Assembly (NCBI GenBank): GCA_964352785.1
Contig: CAYGTI010000006.1
Coordinates: 93,308 to 157,307, forward strand
Origin: JACOMS01 sp964352785
GTDB taxonomy: Bacteria; Pseudomonadota; Alphaproteobacteria; Caulobacterales; Maricaulaceae
Length of the DNA stretch: 64,000 nt
Direction of reading: 5' to 3'
The translations under genes were made by a program, and so were the position numbers. Of this stretch, positions 17,607 to 26,146 are shown piece by piece. The first letter of the stretch is position 1. The number at the start of each line of letters is the position of its first letter. The notes under the pieces were generated by a model. The model had not been told where the DNA came from. It was given only the letters and a program-made list of their open reading frames with translations, and did not search any database.

Positions 17607-17612
17607 ACACGG

Positions 17613-18767
17613 GTGGATATTAGTTATACATCCGCGCAAAATGCGTTTCGCGCCGAAGTGCGCGAGTGGCTGACGGCCCATGTCCCCAAAGGTCGATTGC
17701 CGAGCTTTGATACGCCAGAGGGTTTTGAGGATCACCGGGCGTGGGAGCGCACCCTCGCGAAAGACAAGTGGGGCAATGTAAGCTGGCCGACGCAATATGG
17801 CGGACGAGGGCTTGATCTCGTTAGCTGGCTTATTTTCGAAGAAGAATATTACCGCGCCGACGCGCCGCTTAGGGTCAGCCAGAACGGTATCTTTTTGCTC
17901 GCACCGACAATCATGGAGTATGGAACGGACGCGCAGAAACAGCGATTTTTATCGCCGATGGCGTCCGGTGATGAAATTTGGGCGCAGGCGTGGAGCGAGC
18001 CGGGCGCGGGCTCTGACATGGCAGCCATTCGAACGAGAGCTGTGCGCGATGGTGATGCGTATGTCATTACGGGCCAGAAAACGTGGTCATCACGGGCTGT
18101 ATTTGCGGATTGGTGCTTTGCCTTAGTGCGCACAGAAGCGGGAAGTTCCCGGCATAAGGGTCTTTCTAAAATTCTGGTACCGCTGGACAGCCCGGGCCTG
18201 ACGCGGCGGCCGATTGCGCAGCTTGATGGTGATCCCGGGTTTGCAGAACTTTTTTTTGATGAGGTTCGAGTCCCTGTTGAAAATCTGCTGGGGCCTGAGC
18301 ATGGGGGCTGGGGTGTGGCTATGGCAACGGCGGGGTTTGAGCGCGGACTTTTATTGCGCTCACCTGCAAGATTTCAAGCCGCCGCCGCGCGCCTTGTCGG
18401 GCTGTACAAGCAGCATAAAGACCGTCTGTCATCAGGTGTTGGCGAAAACGTTCTAAAGGCTTGGATGGATACTGAGCGCTTTTGTGCAGCCACATATCAA
18501 CTTGTCGCGCGGGTAGGTGCAGGGGCTTCCATCACGTCCGAGAGTAGCGCCAATAAACTGTTTTGGTCTGAAATGGATCGACACTTACACCGCACGGCCA
18601 TGACTATTATGGGCGCGCAGGCGGAGCTGGAAGAGGGAATAGGCGCGATTGATAGTGGCCGCTGGCTGGACGGCTATATGTTCTCACTTGCCGGGCCGAT
18701 ATATGCAGGAACTAATGAGATTCAGCGTAACATTCTTGCCGAGCGCGTTCTCGGACTGCCGAGATAG
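17613..18767 (+). CDS. Acyl-CoA dehydrogenase, long subunit of a probable heteromeric pair (FadE-like)
   Basis: 384 aa, GTG start 6 bases after the echA20 stop. Flavin and substrate regions are visible: WAQAWSEPGAGSDMAAIRTR, GQKTWSSRAVFADW and the C-terminal IYAGTNEIQRNILAERVLG. The MCAD-type catalytic Glu (in IYEGT) is Ala here, as in steroid-type dehydrogenases, where a Glu elsewhere acts as base. It is followed after 2 bp by a shorter dehydrogenase (323 aa). In mycobacteria steroid acyl-CoA dehydrogenases form alpha2beta2 tetramers of long and short subunits, so these two probably make one enzyme. Whether it corresponds to FadE30, FadE31 or another cannot be decided here. Confidence 0.85.
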   Translation: MDISYTSAQNAFRAEVREWLTAHVPKGRLPSFDTPEGFEDHRAWERTLAKDKWGNVSWPTQYGGRGLDLVSWLIFEEEYYRADAPLRVSQNGIFLLAPTIMEYGTDAQKQRFLSPMASGDEIWAQAWSEPGAGSDMAAIRTRAVRDGDAYVITGQKTWSSRAVFADWCFALVRTEAGSSRHKGLSKILVPLDSPGLTRRPIAQLDGDPGFAELFFDEVRVPVENLLGPEHGGWGVAMATAGFERGLLLRSPARFQAAAARLVGLYKQHKDRLSSGVGENVLKAWMDTERFCAATYQLVARVGAGASITSESSANKLFWSEMDRHLHRTAMTIMGAQAELEEGIGAIDSGRWLDGYMFSLAGPIYAGTNEIQRNILAERVLGLPR

Positions 18768-18769
18768 TC

Positions 18770-19741
18770 ATGGATTTTAGGTTCACTGAAGATCAGCAAG
18801 ACTTGATAGACGCGGCGAAGGCCGTGTTCGACGGTGAGAACACTGTGGAGCGAATGCGTGCTATCGTTGCCGGTGATGAGGTGACGGATATTTGGCCGCA
18901 TTTTGCGGAACTTGGATTGATAGGGCTTATGGCTCCCGAAAGCGCAGGAGGCATGGAACAATCTTTGGTGGTGATGTGCGGCGTTGCCGAGGCTGCTGGT
19001 TACGCCGGAGTGCCTGAGCCGCTTGTGGAGCTTGCAGGTATATCAATCCCGCTTTTGATGCAGATGAATGAAATCAAGACGCTACAAGCCGCCATTCAGG
19101 GCAAGGTGCCCTTGGGGGTTTTAACGCCGCTGTTAGCCTTAAATAACTGCGCGGGCTTTTGTGATGGGTTTATCGTGACAAGCGCTGAAGGCGGCAAGTT
19201 AGTTGGTAAAAATGATGTGAGTCTCGAACGGCGCAAATCAATCGACCCTCTACGCTCGCTGTTCAAAGCTGATTTTGACGGAGAGCACAACGCACTCGCT
19301 GACCAACACGGAGCTGTTCTGACAGCCGCGCAGCTTATTGGTTTATCGCAGCGCATGGTCGATATGTCGGTGGAATATGCCAAAGATCGGCAACAGTTTG
19401 GCAAACCTATAGGCGCTTTTCAGGCGGTCAAACATCAGCTTGCAAATGTCTATACCCAGATCGAATTTACGCGCCCAATGGTGCATCTCGCCGCCCTTCA
19501 AGGCGGGCGTGCTGTGCATACGGCCAAAGTCGCGGCCATTGATACGGCGATGCTTGCGGCGGAAACAGCGATACAGGTTCACGGCGGTATGGGATACACA
19601 TTCGAGGTTGATCTGCACCTGTTTATGAAGCGCGCTTGGGCGTTGTGCGGGGAGTGGGGCGACCGCAATTACCATATGAAAAAACTGGAAGATTTAATTT
19701 TAAGCGGGGACGCTGATCTGGGTCCCGGGACGACATTTTGA
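18770..19741 (+). CDS. Acyl-CoA dehydrogenase, short subunit of a probable heteromeric pair (FadE32/33-like)
   Basis: 323 aa, the length of FadE32 (321) and FadE33 (318). The N-terminal MDFRFTEDQQDLIDAAKAVF and the C-terminal QVHGGMGYTFEVDLHLFMKR and WGDRNYHMKKLEDL resemble these short beta-type subunits. The protein lacks the standard flavin-binding middle domain signature, which fits a partner subunit supplying only part of the active site. It begins 2 bases after the preceding 384 aa dehydrogenase. The pairing and the substrate, a late HIP-CoA ring-opened intermediate, are inferences from family knowledge and adjacency. Confidence 0.8.
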   Translation: MDFRFTEDQQDLIDAAKAVFDGENTVERMRAIVAGDEVTDIWPHFAELGLIGLMAPESAGGMEQSLVVMCGVAEAAGYAGVPEPLVELAGISIPLLMQMNEIKTLQAAIQGKVPLGVLTPLLALNNCAGFCDGFIVTSAEGGKLVGKNDVSLERRKSIDPLRSLFKADFDGEHNALADQHGAVLTAAQLIGLSQRMVDMSVEYAKDRQQFGKPIGAFQAVKHQLANVYTQIEFTRPMVHLAALQGGRAVHTAKVAAIDTAMLAAETAIQVHGGMGYTFEVDLHLFMKRAWALCGEWGDRNYHMKKLEDLILSGDADLGPGTTF

Positions 19742-19769
19742 TTTTTGAATAGAGTTAGGAGATACCCTT

Positions 19770-20921
19770 ATGGGCGAAGCTTATATTATTGATGCGGCGC
19801 GCACGCCAACTGGCAAGCGACGAGGATCGTTGCAGGACATACACGGGGCTGATCTTGGTGCGCATATCATAAGAGAAATCGTCGAGCGCAATGATATTCC
19901 CCAAGCGGACTATGATGATGTTATTTTTGGCTGCCTTGACGCGATCGGGCCTTTGGCCGGCAATATTGCGCGCACCTGCTGGCTTGCGGCTGGGTATGAC
20001 CTGACTGTGCCGGGCGTGACGATTGATCGGCAATGCGGAAGCTCCCAGCAAGCCGTGCATTTTGCGGCGCAAGCGGTGATGAGCGGCACGCAGGATGTTG
20101 TTATCGCGGGCGGCGTTCAAACTATGAGTAAAATCCCTATCGGCTCGGCTATGATCTGCGCCCGTGATCTTGGGTTTAACGATCCGTTTTCGGGGTCGGA
20201 GGGCTGGGTTAAACGGTTTGGCAGCGCGCCCGTTAGCCAATTTTACGGCGCAGAACAAATTGCCAAAAAGTGGGGGTTTTCCCGCCGTGACCTCGAAGAG
20301 TTTTCCTATGAAAGCCATCAACGGGCGGACAAAGCACGCAGCGAAGGTTATTTTGATCGTGAAATTTCGCCCATAAACGGACTGACGCAGGACGAAACCA
20401 TTCGGGCCAGCTCAAGCCTTGAAAAAATGGCCGAGCTTGACGTGCTGCAAGAGGGCGGGCAAATCACAGCCGCCGTCGCCAGCCAAACCTGTGATGGCTC
20501 CTCAGCAGTGTTGATTGCGTCGGAAGCAGCGGTGAAACGCTACAATCTAAAACCCCGCGCACGGATTCACCATATGGACGTCATGGGTGATGACCCGATT
20601 ATGATGCTAACAGGTCCGATTCCAGCCACTAAGCGAGCCTTAGAGCGCGCCGGAATGAGCGTGAATGATATTGATCTGGCAGAATGTAACGAAGCTTTTG
20701 CGCCTGTCCCTATGGCCTGGATGCAAGAGACGGGCATGCCGCACGAGAAGGTCAATGTGAACGGCGGCGCAATTGCGCTGGGGCATCCGCTGGGATCAAC
20801 GGGCACGAAACTGATGACAACACTGCTGCATGAAATGGAACGCCAAGGGTCTCGGTATGGTCTTCAAACCATGTGCGAGGGCGGCGGTGTTGCCAATGTC
20901 ACAATCATTGAGCGCCTCTGA
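19770..20921 (+). CDS. fadA6: Thiolase FadA6-like
   Basis: 383 aa thiolase. The nucleophilic Cys lies in TIDRQCGSSQQAVHFA (about residue 90). Other active-site blocks are ECNEAFAPVPMAW, the His in GGAIALGHPLGSTG and the second Cys in the C-terminal MCEGGGVANVTIIE. FadA6 thiolytically shortens the linear product of IpdAB (MOODA-CoA branch) at the end of HIP degradation. It begins 28 bp after the preceding gene with a TTAGGAG ribosome site, and its stop overlaps the start of the next gene. The thiolase family is certain; the FadA6 name rests on the cluster. Confidence 0.87.
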   Translation: MGEAYIIDAARTPTGKRRGSLQDIHGADLGAHIIREIVERNDIPQADYDDVIFGCLDAIGPLAGNIARTCWLAAGYDLTVPGVTIDRQCGSSQQAVHFAAQAVMSGTQDVVIAGGVQTMSKIPIGSAMICARDLGFNDPFSGSEGWVKRFGSAPVSQFYGAEQIAKKWGFSRRDLEEFSYESHQRADKARSEGYFDREISPINGLTQDETIRASSSLEKMAELDVLQEGGQITAAVASQTCDGSSAVLIASEAAVKRYNLKPRARIHHMDVMGDDPIMMLTGPIPATKRALERAGMSVNDIDLAECNEAFAPVPMAWMQETGMPHEKVNVNGGAIALGHPLGSTGTKLMTTLLHEMERQGSRYGLQTMCEGGGVANVTIIERL

Positions 20922-21802
20922 TGGCGGATTTTTGTCAAGATCGCACGGTTATTATCACGGGCGCGGGCGGCGGTCTTGGGCGGGCCTATGCGCTCGCGTT
21001 GGGCGCTGAGGGCGCAAATATAGTTGTTAATGATATCAATGATATAACAGCGAAAGCTGTTGTTGATGAGATCAATGCTTCCTCGGGACGTGCGATCATG
21101 AATACGGATGATATTACCAACTATGAAAGCGCGCACGGCATAGTCAGAGCCGCGATTAACGCGTTTGGGGATTTGCATGCTGTTGTCAATAACGCCGGAA
21201 ATAATCGCGACCGGATGTTCACTTCGTTGTCCGAGGAGGATTGGGATCAAGTCATCCGGGTTCACCTGAAGGGCCATTTTTGTATTTCGTCTCACGCCGC
21301 CAAATATTGGCGGGCAAAATCCAAAGCAGGCGATGCGGTCAATGCGCGCATAATCAATACGAGCTCAGGTGCGGGATTGCAGGGATCTGTCGGGCAAACG
21401 AATTACTCGGCGGCTAAAGGCGGTATTCTCACTTTGACGCTTAACCAGTCCGCGGAGCTTGCGCGTTACGGCATCACAGCCAATGCGGTCGCGCCGCAAG
21501 GACGAACAGGCATGACGGCAGGCGTATTCGACGAGATGATGAAGCCGCCCGAAGATGGTAGCTTTGATCGGTATGATCCCGCAAATGTAGCCCCGCTGAT
21601 CTGTTACCTCGTGAGTGAGCAGTCCCAGCATGTCACAGGCCATTGTTTTGAAAGCTTTGGCGGTAAGCTGTCCATCTCGGAAGGCTGGAAAACAGGCCCC
21701 ATCAAAGACAAAGGCGCGCGGTACGTCCCCAGTGAGATCGGCGATGTAATTGCGGAACTGGTGGACAAGACGCCGCCCGCGCAAAAAGTATACGGGAGCT
21801 GA
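20921..21802 (+). CDS. Short-chain dehydrogenase/reductase, HSD17B4/Rv3548c-like
   Basis: 293 aa SDR. The coenzyme motif GAGGGLGRAYALALGAEGA with NDI after it (about 14-37) indicates NAD preference and resembles the dehydrogenase domain of peroxisomal multifunctional protein 2. NNAGNNRD, the Ser in INTSSGAGL and Y-x-x-x-K in NYSAAKGG are present. The C-terminal tail (about 240-293) is longer than in small SDRs. It probably oxidises a 3-hydroxyacyl-CoA intermediate. Translation is coupled to fadA6 through TGATG. The substrate is inferred from its place between thiolase and dehydrogenases. Confidence 0.85.
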   Translation: MADFCQDRTVIITGAGGGLGRAYALALGAEGANIVVNDINDITAKAVVDEINASSGRAIMNTDDITNYESAHGIVRAAINAFGDLHAVVNNAGNNRDRMFTSLSEEDWDQVIRVHLKGHFCISSHAAKYWRAKSKAGDAVNARIINTSSGAGLQGSVGQTNYSAAKGGILTLTLNQSAELARYGITANAVAPQGRTGMTAGVFDEMMKPPEDGSFDRYDPANVAPLICYLVSEQSQHVTGHCFESFGGKLSISEGWKTGPIKDKGARYVPSEIGDVIAELVDKTPPAQKVYGS

Positions 21803-21805
21803 TAG

Positions 21806-22888
21806 GTGGCCTATCCGTTCACAGAAGACCATGACATGATCCGCGAGGCCGCACGGGGCTTTCTGCAAGAATGGTATGACGGCGGAAAAGGCCCCGAGCG
21901 TGTTTATCAATCCGGTCACGCTTATGATCCGCAGGCATGGCGCGGGTTTACTCAAGAACTTGGCATGGCGGGTATTTCCATTGACGAATCTTATGGCGGG
22001 GCCGAGCTTGGCGATCTGGGACGGGTTGTGATTATGGAAGAGCTCGGCGCATCTTTGTGCGCTATTCCATTTTCTACGACAGGCACAATTGTTGCTGATC
22101 TGATTTCTGCTTGCGGCGCAGAGAGCATAAAATCTGACTGGCTAGGCAGAATTGCCAAAGGCGAGTTGTCCGCAGCCTATTGTGATGGCCATAATGTGAT
22201 GAAAGTTACTGGCGGAAAGATTTCGGGCGAGATTTATAATGTTGTGCATGCCGATTGTGTTGACGTCATTATTTTGACCAGAAGGAATGGCGACAAAATT
22301 GATGTCTTTGCAGTTCTCAAAAACACTAATGGATTAACTATCACGTCAAAAACTACCCAAGACCCAACTCGCAGTTTTGGCGATGTTGCCCTAAAGGACG
22401 TCTCTGATGCCGACATCTCGCTTTTGGGCCAGATAGACGAGGCCCGCCTTAACGACATTGTCCGTCAGTCTTTTATAGGTCTTGCGGCTGAGTGTGTAGG
22501 TGGGGCGCAGGCCTGTCTTGACATGACGCTGGGATATACGGCGCAGCGCGTTCAATTTGATCGCCCCATTGCGAGCTTCCAAGCCGTTAAGCACCGATGT
22601 GCAGACATGTATGTTCTGATCGAAGCCGCGCGGTCGGCTGTCTATGCTGCCGCCATTGTTTCTCCTGAAGAAAAAACTGAGGCCGCGTTGATCGCAAAAG
22701 CCTATGCGGCGGATGCGTTTTTCAAGGTTGCGGGCGACGCGATACAAATGCACGGCGGGATTGGGTTTACGTGGGAATATCCCTTGCATTTTTTCTTCAA
22801 ACGCGCCCGCGCCAACCGCGCTATGTTTGGACACTCTAGCCGAGATTACAGCCTTTTGGCTGATCATATTTTAGGGGACGCAGCATGA
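21806..22888 (+). CDS. Acyl-CoA dehydrogenase, second short-type subunit
   Basis: 360 aa; GTG start 4 bases after the SDR stop. The N-terminal TEDHDMIREAARGFLQEWYD and the C-terminal MHGGIGFTWEYPLHFFFKRA are of the short-subunit steroid dehydrogenase type. A full ligand-binding signature in the middle domain is not evident. Its end overlaps the next dehydrogenase gene by 4 bp (ATGA), so the two are probably made in equal amounts and form one enzyme. The gene composition is in line with its neighbours. The exact step is unknown. Confidence 0.8.
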   Translation: MAYPFTEDHDMIREAARGFLQEWYDGGKGPERVYQSGHAYDPQAWRGFTQELGMAGISIDESYGGAELGDLGRVVIMEELGASLCAIPFSTTGTIVADLISACGAESIKSDWLGRIAKGELSAAYCDGHNVMKVTGGKISGEIYNVVHADCVDVIILTRRNGDKIDVFAVLKNTNGLTITSKTTQDPTRSFGDVALKDVSDADISLLGQIDEARLNDIVRQSFIGLAAECVGGAQACLDMTLGYTAQRVQFDRPIASFQAVKHRCADMYVLIEAARSAVYAAAIVSPEEKTEAALIAKAYAADAFFKVAGDAIQMHGGIGFTWEYPLHFFFKRARANRAMFGHSSRDYSLLADHILGDAA

Positions 22889-24042
22889 GTCTCAGGGCTG
22901 AGTTTTCAGAGTGGATGACGCATAATTTTTGCGGTGAGTTTGAATCGCTGCGGTGGCGGGCCACGCCCGGCGATGAAGACGCATTTCCCGATTTGCGTCA
23001 CAAGTGGGAACGAACAATGGGCGAGGCGGGCTGGATTGGTATTGGTTGGCCGGCTGAGCATGGCGGGAGGAACGCCAGCCTTGAAGACCTTGTGGCCTTT
23101 AACGAGGAATATGCCGCCCACGGCGGGCCGGGCCGGGCCGGGCACATAGGGGAAACTCTCTTTGCGCCGACGGTGATTGCGTTTGGCACAGAGGAGCAAA
23201 AGTCCAAATATTTACCGGGTATCAGGGCGGGTACAGAATTTTGGTGTCAGGGTTATTCTGAGCCCAATGCGGGCTCTGATTTATCCAACATCAAAACTAA
23301 GGCCAGATTGGTTGGTGATGAGTGGGTCATTGAGGGGCAAAAAATCTGGACATCATTGGCCATGGACTCTGATTACATTTTTGTCGTTGCACGGGCTGAA
23401 GAGGGATCCATTGGGCGTCACGGACTGGTGTTTTTACTGGTAAAATTGGATCAGCCGCGGGTCGACATTCGGCCTATCAAGCAGATGAGCGGAACAGCTG
23501 AGTTTAACGAGGTGTTTTTTAACGAGGCGCGCTGCGCGGCAACTGATATTATTGGCGGTGTTGGCGACGGCTGGAAAATCGCTATGGCGCTTTTAGGGTT
23601 TGAACGCGGGGCATCGACGCTGGGACAACAAATGACATTTGCCAATGAGTTTAACCGGATTGCGGAGCTTGCCAAGAAGAACGGCGCCGCCAATGATCCG
23701 CTGATCCGTGACCGTCTCGCAAAATCCTATGCCGGGCTGAAAATCATGCGATTTTCTGCACTTCGAATGCTCAGTAGTATTCAGACGGGCGAGATGAGTC
23801 CTGCCGCCTATACCTCCAAAATATACTGGGCGACGTGGCACCGTGATCTCGGCGAACTCGCTATGGACGTCATGGGGCCGGACGCGGAAGTTTTAAAAGA
23901 CGGGGAATATGGAGCGCTGCAGAAGCTATTTTTATTCTCGCGCTCCGACACCATTTACGCCGGGACAAACCAAATTCAGCGCAATATTATTTCTGAGCGC
24001 GCGCTCGGAATGCCCAAAGAACCGCGAGGTGTTAAGCCATGA
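22885..24042 (+). CDS. Acyl-CoA dehydrogenase, second long-type subunit
   Basis: 385 aa, the length of FadE30. It shows WCQGYSEPNAGSDLSNIKTK (flavin/substrate region), GQKIWTSLAMDSDY, GDGWKIAMALLGFERG and the C-terminal IYAGTNQIQRNIISERALG. As in the 17613 gene, the MCAD-type catalytic Glu is Ala (IYAGT). It overlaps the 360 aa subunit upstream and the ipdF-like gene downstream, each by 4 bp. A GGGCC unit is repeated three times at 23125-23139 inside the gene and encodes a Gly/Pro/Arg/Ala stretch. FadE30 acts on the HIP-CoA propionyl side chain, which is one possible role here. Confidence 0.83.
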   Translation: MSLRAEFSEWMTHNFCGEFESLRWRATPGDEDAFPDLRHKWERTMGEAGWIGIGWPAEHGGRNASLEDLVAFNEEYAAHGGPGRAGHIGETLFAPTVIAFGTEEQKSKYLPGIRAGTEFWCQGYSEPNAGSDLSNIKTKARLVGDEWVIEGQKIWTSLAMDSDYIFVVARAEEGSIGRHGLVFLLVKLDQPRVDIRPIKQMSGTAEFNEVFFNEARCAATDIIGGVGDGWKIAMALLGFERGASTLGQQMTFANEFNRIAELAKKNGAANDPLIRDRLAKSYAGLKIMRFSALRMLSSIQTGEMSPAAYTSKIYWATWHRDLGELAMDVMGPDAEVLKDGEYGALQKLFLFSRSDTIYAGTNQIQRNIISERALGMPKEPRGVKP

Positions 24043-24842
24043 CAGATTTGAAGAATATTCCAGAGTATGTCGCGGGGCACGGCCTCCTAAGGGGTAAAAA
24101 AATTGTCATTACGGCGGCGGCCGGGACGGGCATCGGGTATTCTGCAGCTAAAAAATGTATCGAAGAGGGCGCGCAGGTGTTTATCTCCGACATCCACGAA
24201 GGCCGTCTGCAAAAGGCGCAAGACAGTTTGGCGGCGGAAACAGGGCAGCGCCCGGCTTACGCGATTTGTAACGTCACAAACCAAGATGATGTTGACGGAT
24301 TATTTGAGGCAGCGAGCGGCGCTCTGGGCGGTATTAATGTTGTCATAAATAATGCCGGTCTTGGCGGGACAGCAGACCTCGTGGATATGACCGACGAGCA
24401 ATGGATGGTTGTTCTCGATGTAACGCTAAATGGCTGTTTTCGGGTCAACCGTGCGGCTATGCAGCATATGAGGGCTCAATATGATGCCGGACATGGCGGC
24501 GGCGTTATCGTCAATAATGCATCTGTCCTTGGATGGCGCGCACAAAAAGGACAGGCGCACTATGCGGCAGCTAAGGCCGGTGTAATGGCGCTAACACGTT
24601 GCGCGGGTGTAGAAGGCGCAGATTTTGGTGTGCGCGTGAACGCGGTCGCGCCGAGCCTCGCGCTTCATCCATTTCTACACAAAGTCACATCGAAGGCGCT
24701 ATTAGCTGAATTAGAAGCCAAGGAAGCCTTTGGTCGCGGCAGTGAAGTTTGGGAGCAGGCCAATGTCATGGTGTTCTTGGCGTCTGACTATTCTTCGTAT
24801 ATGACGGGCGAAGTGATTTCTACAAGCAGCCAACGCGCCTGA
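24039..24842 (+). CDS. ipdF: IpdF-like short-chain dehydrogenase
   Basis: 267 aa SDR with the unusual coenzyme motif ITAAAGTGIGYSAAK (about 24-38) preceded by VAGHGLLRGKK. The stretch ASVLGWRAQKGQAHYAAAKA and the C-terminus FLASDYSSYMTGEVIS are, from memory, close to mycobacterial Rv3559c (IpdF). IpdF interconverts the 5-hydroxy and 5-oxo forms of a C/D-ring CoA intermediate in HIP degradation. The active-site residues are the Ser in NNASVLG and Y-x-x-x-K in HYAAAKAG. It overlaps the preceding dehydrogenase by 4 bp. Confidence 0.85.
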   Translation: MTDLKNIPEYVAGHGLLRGKKIVITAAAGTGIGYSAAKKCIEEGAQVFISDIHEGRLQKAQDSLAAETGQRPAYAICNVTNQDDVDGLFEAASGALGGINVVINNAGLGGTADLVDMTDEQWMVVLDVTLNGCFRVNRAAMQHMRAQYDAGHGGGVIVNNASVLGWRAQKGQAHYAAAKAGVMALTRCAGVEGADFGVRVNAVAPSLALHPFLHKVTSKALLAELEAKEAFGRGSEVWEQANVMVFLASDYSSYMTGEVISTSSQRA

Positions 24843-24874
24843 TTTTCCATAGAAACGAGAAAGCGAGCAATAAT

Positions 24875-25333
24875 ATGACCCAAACAGTGATTGAAAGCCC
24901 CGGTGACCTTATGGGCCAAGAAGGCCTGAAAATAGGGCCGTCTGATTGGATGGATATGACGCAACAGCGCGTCAATACGTTTGCAGATGCTACGGGCGAC
25001 CATCAATGGATACATGTGGATGTAGAGCGCGCGAAAAAAGGCCCGTTCGGTGCGCCGATAGCGCACGGATATCTGACCTTGTCACTGGCCGCGAAATTGA
25101 TGCCGGAAATTCTAGAGATCAAAGGTCTCTCGATGGGCATTAATTATGGGACTGACAAAGTCCGGTTTCTTAACCCTGTCAAAGTCGGCTCCCGCGTTCG
25201 CGGCCATGGTGAATTTCTTGAGATCAAAGAAGTTCCCGGCGGGTTCCAGTCAACGTTGAGGGTCACAATTGAGATCGAAGGCGAAGAAAAACCTGCTTGT
25301 GTTGTCGATACAATCAGCCGTTACTATCCGTAA
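24875..25333 (+). CDS. MaoC-family (R)-specific enoyl-CoA hydratase
   Basis: 152 aa hot-dog-fold dehydratase of the small MaoC/PhaJ/NodN-like type. The Asp/His catalytic dyad region is visible in NTFADATGDHQWIHVDVERA (about 38-57), followed by GAPIAHGYLTLSL (about 65-77), the usual MaoC pattern. It is the penultimate gene of the rightward steroid operon, 32 bp after the ipdF-like gene with a GAGAAAGCGAG ribosome region. It could hydrate an unsaturated CoA ester from the steroid side chain or rings. The substrate cannot be read from the sequence. Confidence 0.85.
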   Translation: MTQTVIESPGDLMGQEGLKIGPSDWMDMTQQRVNTFADATGDHQWIHVDVERAKKGPFGAPIAHGYLTLSLAAKLMPEILEIKGLSMGINYGTDKVRFLNPVKVGSRVRGHGEFLEIKEVPGGFQSTLRVTIEIEGEEKPACVVDTISRYYP

Positions 25334-25380
25334 ATAAAAAAGCGGCGGGGCCGCAATATTATCAATTATTGGAGACACAT

Positions 25381-25797
25381 ATGAGCGATCCTGTAAAAAT
25401 GGCCGAGGCCGTTCAAGCCTATTTTGATTTGTTTAACACGCAAGACGCGGACGGTATTACTGCGCTCTACGCCGATGATGCCACCGTCACTGACCCTGTT
25501 GGTAGCCCTGTAAAAAATGGTATTACTGAGATTAGTGCTTTTTATACTTTGGCCGTCAAAAACGGGGCGAAGCTCACCCAAAATGGCCCGACGCGAATTG
25601 CGGGCAATGAAGCGGCGTTTGCTTTTACCGTCTCGGTTGGTGCCATGACGTCGGTAGACAAAGCTGTAAATGTTGAGTTGCCGAGCGGCGGCATGACCAT
25701 TGACGTGATCGATACGTTCAAATTTAACGAAGATAACAAAGTGATAGAAATGCGGGCCTTTTGGGGGCCGACCAATATCACGCAATTTAAGCCTTAA
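25381..25797 (+). CDS. ksi: Steroid delta-isomerase (ketosteroid isomerase)
   Basis: 138 aa NTF2-fold protein that matches bacterial ketosteroid isomerase in length and key positions: Tyr14 (AVQAYFDLFN), Asp38 followed by PVGS (ATVTDPVGSP), and the late Asp pair in TIDVIDTFKFNEDNKVIEM with AFWGPTNI near the C-terminus. The enzyme moves the delta-5 double bond of 3-ketosteroids to delta-4, an early step that prepares ring A for degradation. TTGGAGACACAT precedes its ATG. It closes the steroid operon and is strong independent evidence that the true substrate of the locus is a steroid. Confidence 0.9.
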   Translation: MSDPVKMAEAVQAYFDLFNTQDADGITALYADDATVTDPVGSPVKNGITEISAFYTLAVKNGAKLTQNGPTRIAGNEAAFAFTVSVGAMTSVDKAVNVELPSGGMTIDVIDTFKFNEDNKVIEMRAFWGPTNITQFKP

Positions 25798-25944
25798 AGC
25801 CACACGAGCCCCTGAGGCACGCGCCTATTATTTGCGCCGTCGGTGATGATTGGCAACCACTGCCTGACGTCAGCGCCCATGGCACAGATTTAGGTCTGGG
25901 CTAAGAGAGACTTTTCGCTCATCTTCATCCTCATGGAGAGAAAG
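25798..25944. other. Intergenic scar between the steroid locus and the DUF3604 locus
   Basis: No gene seen. The stretch runs from the end of the ketosteroid isomerase to the transposase remnant. Its last part (about 25900-25944), with GGAGAGAAAG just before the ATG, looks like the leader of an IS3-type insertion sequence. The composition changes to A+T-rich directly after the scar. Confidence 0.4.
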
Positions 25945-26025
25945 ATGAGAACAGGTAAACAAACGTCAGGCGAGCGCGTCGTCAAAGACATCAAACGTAA
26001 GACAATACAACAACTTAAAGGGTAG
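25945..26025 (+). pseudogene. Remnant of an IS3-family transposase OrfA (first codons only)
   Basis: 26 codons from ATG to TAG. The peptide contains KQTSGERVVKDIKRKT, which I recognise as the start of a common IS3-family OrfA, where it normally continues with an arginine-rich helix and EEKIRIVLEGL. Here it diverges right after KRKT and stops 6 codons later, so only the 5' end of the insertion sequence survives. GGAGAG 4-9 bases upstream is its ribosome site. At 26039-26056 a GGGGC/GCCCC hairpin follows. The remnant marks past mobile-element activity at the border of the steroid locus. Confidence 0.6.
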
Positions 26026-26146
26026 TCAAACTTGACTTGGGGCACGATATAGCCCCCATTTTGGTGAACGATTTATGAGCCGTGAGATTTTATGAGGAAT
26101 AGACGAACAGCATAATTTTTTATTCTTTGTGAAGTTAAATCCTGAA

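Noticed and set aside
23125..23143. GGGCC tandem repeat
   Set aside because: It is in frame within a dehydrogenase gene and only three units long; no regulatory meaning is apparent.
26038..26058. GGGGC/GCCCC hairpin as terminator of the HupE-like operon
   Set aside because: It is about 90 bp past the stop and its T run is short on either strand; it may instead belong to the insertion-sequence scar.
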